From an uncultured Hungatella sp. (lineage in GTDB: Bacteria > Bacillota > Clostridia > Lachnospirales > Lachnospiraceae): 36,447 nucleotides of DNA. The position numbers and the translations under genes are program-made. The notes below the pieces were generated by a model, which saw nothing but the letters and a program-made list of their open reading frames with translations, ran no database searches and was not told the DNA's origin. Shown piece after piece: positions 34,385 to 36,447 of this stretch (the first letter of the stretch is position 1; every line of letters starts with the position of its first letter). The stretch lies in the NCBI GenBank assembly GCA_949879025.1, contig CATLBO010000025.1, positions 1 to 36,447 on the forward strand, in the 5' to 3' direction.

Positions 34385-34417
34385 GGAACCAGTACCTGTT
34401 CTTCCGGTACAGGTTCC
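34385..34417. terminator. overlapping inverted repeats between convergent genes
   Basis: GGAACC/GGTTCC, ACCTGT/ACAGGT and GTACC/GGTAC are competing pairings within 34385-34417. One stem-loop can form at a time. T-rich sequence follows on the + strand but there is no clean U-run, so it is a possible terminator for dapL and for the minus-strand gene. Confidence 0.4.
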
Positions 34418-34438
34418 ATTTGCTTTGTGCTGTTTCAG

Positions 34439-34669
34439 TCATTCCTGGGTTGGCGCAATCACTATTTTACATTTTAGACAATAATAGGCTTCTGCTTTAT
34501 AGCCATATGCCTTTAAGGGCCTAAACTGATTTCTAAGGGGAATTGCGTCCTTTGCTGTCGTAAAAGAGAGTATAGATGGTCTTTTGCTGTCTGGCAGCCA
34601 TTGGATTGGCTGTGACCAGTTGGGGATATATCCTAACTGCATTTCCTTTTGGCAGTACGGGCAATTCAT
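34439..34669 (-). CDS. small zinc-ribbon protein (DUF6487-like)
   Basis: A 76-residue protein with NCPYC at the start (Cys3, Cys6) and CLKC near the end, a likely structural zinc site. Between them are an aromatic stretch (GYIPNWSQPIQWLP) and a region ending in YGYKAEAYYC. It resembles the short PF20097/DUF6487-type proteins common in Clostridia; the function is unknown. The start at 34669 is chosen because GGAGG lies upstream; an in-frame ATG at 34684 overlaps that site. It follows the XdhC gene by 32 bases and may be co-transcribed. Confidence 0.75.
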   Translation of the reverse strand: MNCPYCQKEMQLGYIPNWSQPIQWLPDSKRPSILSFTTAKDAIPLRNQFRPLKAYGYKAEAYYCLKCKIVIAPTQE

Positions 34670-34701
34670 AATCTTTACCTCCAATCAGTTTTAATTTGCG
34701 G

Positions 34702-35721
34702 TCATATCCGATTTCGTCCGGCACGTACCAGGATCAGCTGGGCAGTAATGCTGACAGCGATTTCAGCGGGAGTCTCCGAACCGATGTTAAGGCCAATGGG
34801 AGTCGTGATGCGGCTGAAATCTTTATCGGTGAATCCCTGCTCACGGAGCATGGCGCATACTCCGGCGGTTTTCCGAGCGCTGCCTATGACGCCGATGTAA
34901 TGGGCCGGAGTCCGCAGGGCCTGGGCCTGAATAAGGGCATCGTCTTTGTGGCCCCGAGTCATAATGACAATGTAGTCGTCTTCTCGGACAGTAATAAAAT
35001 CAGTAATTCGGCTGGTATCAATGAGGACAGTCTGGTCTGCGCCTGGAAAAAGCTCCTTTCGGCAGAAGTCTTCTCTGTCTTCTAAAACGATGCAGCGGAA
35101 ATCTACGGCGGATAAGGCAGGAACCAGGGCCTGGGCCACATGGCCGCCGCCGAATATGTAAACCGTGCCAGCCTGAATAAGTTTTTCACAGTAATAAAAG
35201 TTTTGTCCGTCCTGATGCCGGGCAGGCCTGGAATTCAGCTGGGAAATAATGCCAGAAGGTATGTCTATGCCGAAAAGACCAGATTTTTTGCTGTATACGG
35301 CAAGCCCTCCCTGATGCCCCTGGGTAATGTCCGTAATAAGCCACGACTGTTCTCCCTGGGAATACAGAGAGTCAATATGTTCTGTCAGGGCAAGGCACTT
35401 AGGATCGCCGGCGGGAATGTATTGAAAGTAAACGTTTACATCTCCGCCGCAGATCATGCCCAAATCCTGTACCTGATTCTTATGGAGCTGAAAATACTCC
35501 AGGCGGGAACTTTTCTGCTGAAGGACGGTCTGGGCCAGCTGCTGGCTGCGATACTCAACGGCGCCGCCGCCGATGGTTCCGGCAAGGCGTCCTTCTTTGG
35601 TAATCAGCATACGGGCTCCGGCGCCGCGGGGGGTAGAACCGCTGCTGGCAACAACCGTAACCAGTACGGCGTCGTGATTTTGAGATAGAGCGTTATGCAA
35701 TAATTGGAATAGGTTTCTCAT
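34702..35721 (-). CDS. XdhC/CoxI-family molybdenum hydroxylase accessory protein
   Basis: A 339-residue protein. The N-terminal XdhC domain has VVASSGSTPRGAGARMLI and GTIGGGAVEY, and the segment DLGMICGGDVNVYFQY. The C-terminal half has a Rossmann-like start (VYIFGGGHVAQALVPAL) and ends in ITTPIGLNIGSETPAEIAVSI, typical of the family. XdhC helps insert sulfurated molybdenum cofactor into xanthine dehydrogenase-type enzymes. No molybdenum enzyme is in the window, so its client is elsewhere. Its ATG overlaps the HAD stop by four bases, with AAGGAG upstream, so the two are co-translated. Confidence 0.9.
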   Translation of the reverse strand: MRNLFQLLHNALSQNHDAVLVTVVASSGSTPRGAGARMLITKEGRLAGTIGGGAVEYRSQQLAQTVLQQKSSRLEYFQLHKNQVQDLGMICGGDVNVYFQYIPAGDPKCLALTEHIDSLYSQGEQSWLITDITQGHQGGLAVYSKKSGLFGIDIPSGIISQLNSRPARHQDGQNFYYCEKLIQAGTVYIFGGGHVAQALVPALSAVDFRCIVLEDREDFCRKELFPGADQTVLIDTSRITDFITVREDDYIVIMTRGHKDDALIQAQALRTPAHYIGVIGSARKTAGVCAMLREQGFTDKDFSRITTPIGLNIGSETPAEIAVSITAQLILVRAGRNRI

Positions 35722-36398
35722 GATATTGGCTCCTTATGGGAAATTACAGGTGATGCTATGCCCAGTATCCCGGGAATTTCGGTTAAACTGGCAATTTCGT
35801 AATGGGCCAGGGAACGGTCAAATCCAAAGCGGTCGTCGATAAGGGCAGCTATGGTCATTCCTGCCCTGGAAGCGGCGGTGATTCCCAGGGTGGAGTCCTC
35901 GATTACCAGGCACTGGTTTTCCGGAGTGCCCAGACGGGAGGCGGTATAGTGATAGATCTCCGGGTGTGGCTTGCTTTGTTTGAACTGGTCTCCGGTTACG
36001 ATAACCTGGAAATAATGGGTAATCTGATTTTCGGAGAGTACCCGCTGGATGATGTCCATTTGGGTGGAAGAGGCCAGGGCTATGGAGTAGTTATGGGACT
36101 TTAGGGATTCCAGAACCGGTACGGCCTCAGGGCGGAAGATGGCCCGGTAGTCTACCTGGGAGAATACGTCTATGGAGGCCCGGTATTCTCTGCGCAGTTC
36201 CTGCCAGGTCTGTCCGTTGTCAATAGCCTGAGCCATAATGCGCCATGCAGGCTCTTTGGAGGCGCCTACCATGCCGTAGAGCTGATCAATGGTGACATTG
36301 GGATTTTTGGAACGGGCGAAGGCCAGATCGTATTGAAGATAGCAGATTTCGCTGTCGATCAGGACGCCGTCCATGTCGAAAATAACTGATTTTATCAT
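35718..36398 (-). CDS. HAD-superfamily hydrolase, beta-phosphoglucomutase-like
   Basis: A 226-residue cytosolic phosphatase or phosphomutase. HAD motifs: FDMDGVLIDSE (nucleophile Asp8, acid Asp10), LASST (motif II), and KPHPEIY and VIEDSTLGITAA (motifs III/IV). The four-helix cap after motif I places it in subfamily IA. The substrate is not predictable. It overlaps the XdhC gene by four bases. The same frame stays open upstream to the window edge, and a different frame ends in a TGA overlapping this ATG, so another gene may lie just outside. Confidence 0.88.
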   Translation of the reverse strand: MIKSVIFDMDGVLIDSEICYLQYDLAFARSKNPNVTIDQLYGMVGASKEPAWRIMAQAIDNGQTWQELRREYRASIDVFSQVDYRAIFRPEAVPVLESLKSHNYSIALASSTQMDIIQRVLSENQITHYFQVIVTGDQFKQSKPHPEIYHYTASRLGTPENQCLVIEDSTLGITAASRAGMTIAALIDDRFGFDRSLAHYEIASLTEIPGILGIASPVISHKEPIS

Positions 36399-36447
36399 AG
36401 TGGGTTCCTGGTATTGGGATACCTTGTCCTTTCGTTTGAATGGTGTG

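Overview
The window looks like chromosomal DNA of a motile, anaerobic, Gram-positive Clostridia species, most likely Lachnospiraceae (Clostridium cluster XIVa). This is inferred from moderate GC, strong AGGAGG ribosome sites, DapL-type lysine synthesis, a glnA/ANTAR pair, a clostridial rubredoxin, and the style of the regulators. No rRNA, tRNA, CRISPR array, insertion sequence or prophage gene was seen.

Layout. (1) 1-7285: a glycosaminoglycan-disaccharide operon on the + strand: PTS EIIA, GH88 unsaturated glucuronyl hydrolase, PTS EIIB, EIIC and EIID, a heparinase II/III-like lyase without signal peptide, and a LacI-family regulator. The PTS imports and phosphorylates unsaturated disaccharides, which the two enzymes process in the cytosol. 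(2) 7379-10844: a two-component system followed by an ABC ATPase and permease of the antimicrobial-peptide/lantibiotic type. (3) 10961-12985 (-): a dCache-type chemoreceptor. (4) 13252-13679: a decayed gene and a 51-residue rubredoxin. (5) 13868-18798: a promoter, a long structured leader, then aconitase-like hydratase, citrate synthase and NAD-type isocitrate dehydrogenase, the oxidative branch to 2-oxoglutarate. (6) 18869-20784 (-): a GH1 6-phospho-beta-glucosidase and a decayed gene downstream. (7) 20970-23419 (-): a flagellin carrying an inserted HExxH metalloprotease domain (a flagellinolysin), with a four-CxxC zinc-ribbon protein 11 bases behind it. Its leader has a sigma-28-like promoter, an immediate intrinsic terminator and interleaved complementary segments. 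(8) 23476-24616: a structured leader and a DHH-family phosphoesterase. (9) 24740-27682: a J-domain-like membrane protein (-), then an SmtB/CadC-type repressor and its metal P-type ATPase. (10) 27891-29973: nucleotide-sugar dehydrogenase and leucyl/phenylalanyl-tRNA-protein transferase. (11) 30171-34334: a promoter-terminator leader, glnA, an ANTAR antiterminator-type regulator, dapF and dapL. (12) 34439-36398 (-): HAD phosphatase, XdhC-family protein and a small zinc-ribbon protein.

The strongest candidate for an unusual system is the proteolytic flagellin together with its attenuator-like leader and zinc-ribbon partner. The glnA-ANTAR pair behind a terminator leader, and the structured RNA leader ahead of the citrate genes, are the next most interesting. 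Links between 2-oxoglutarate synthesis (region 5) and glutamine synthesis (region 11) are metabolic, not positional.
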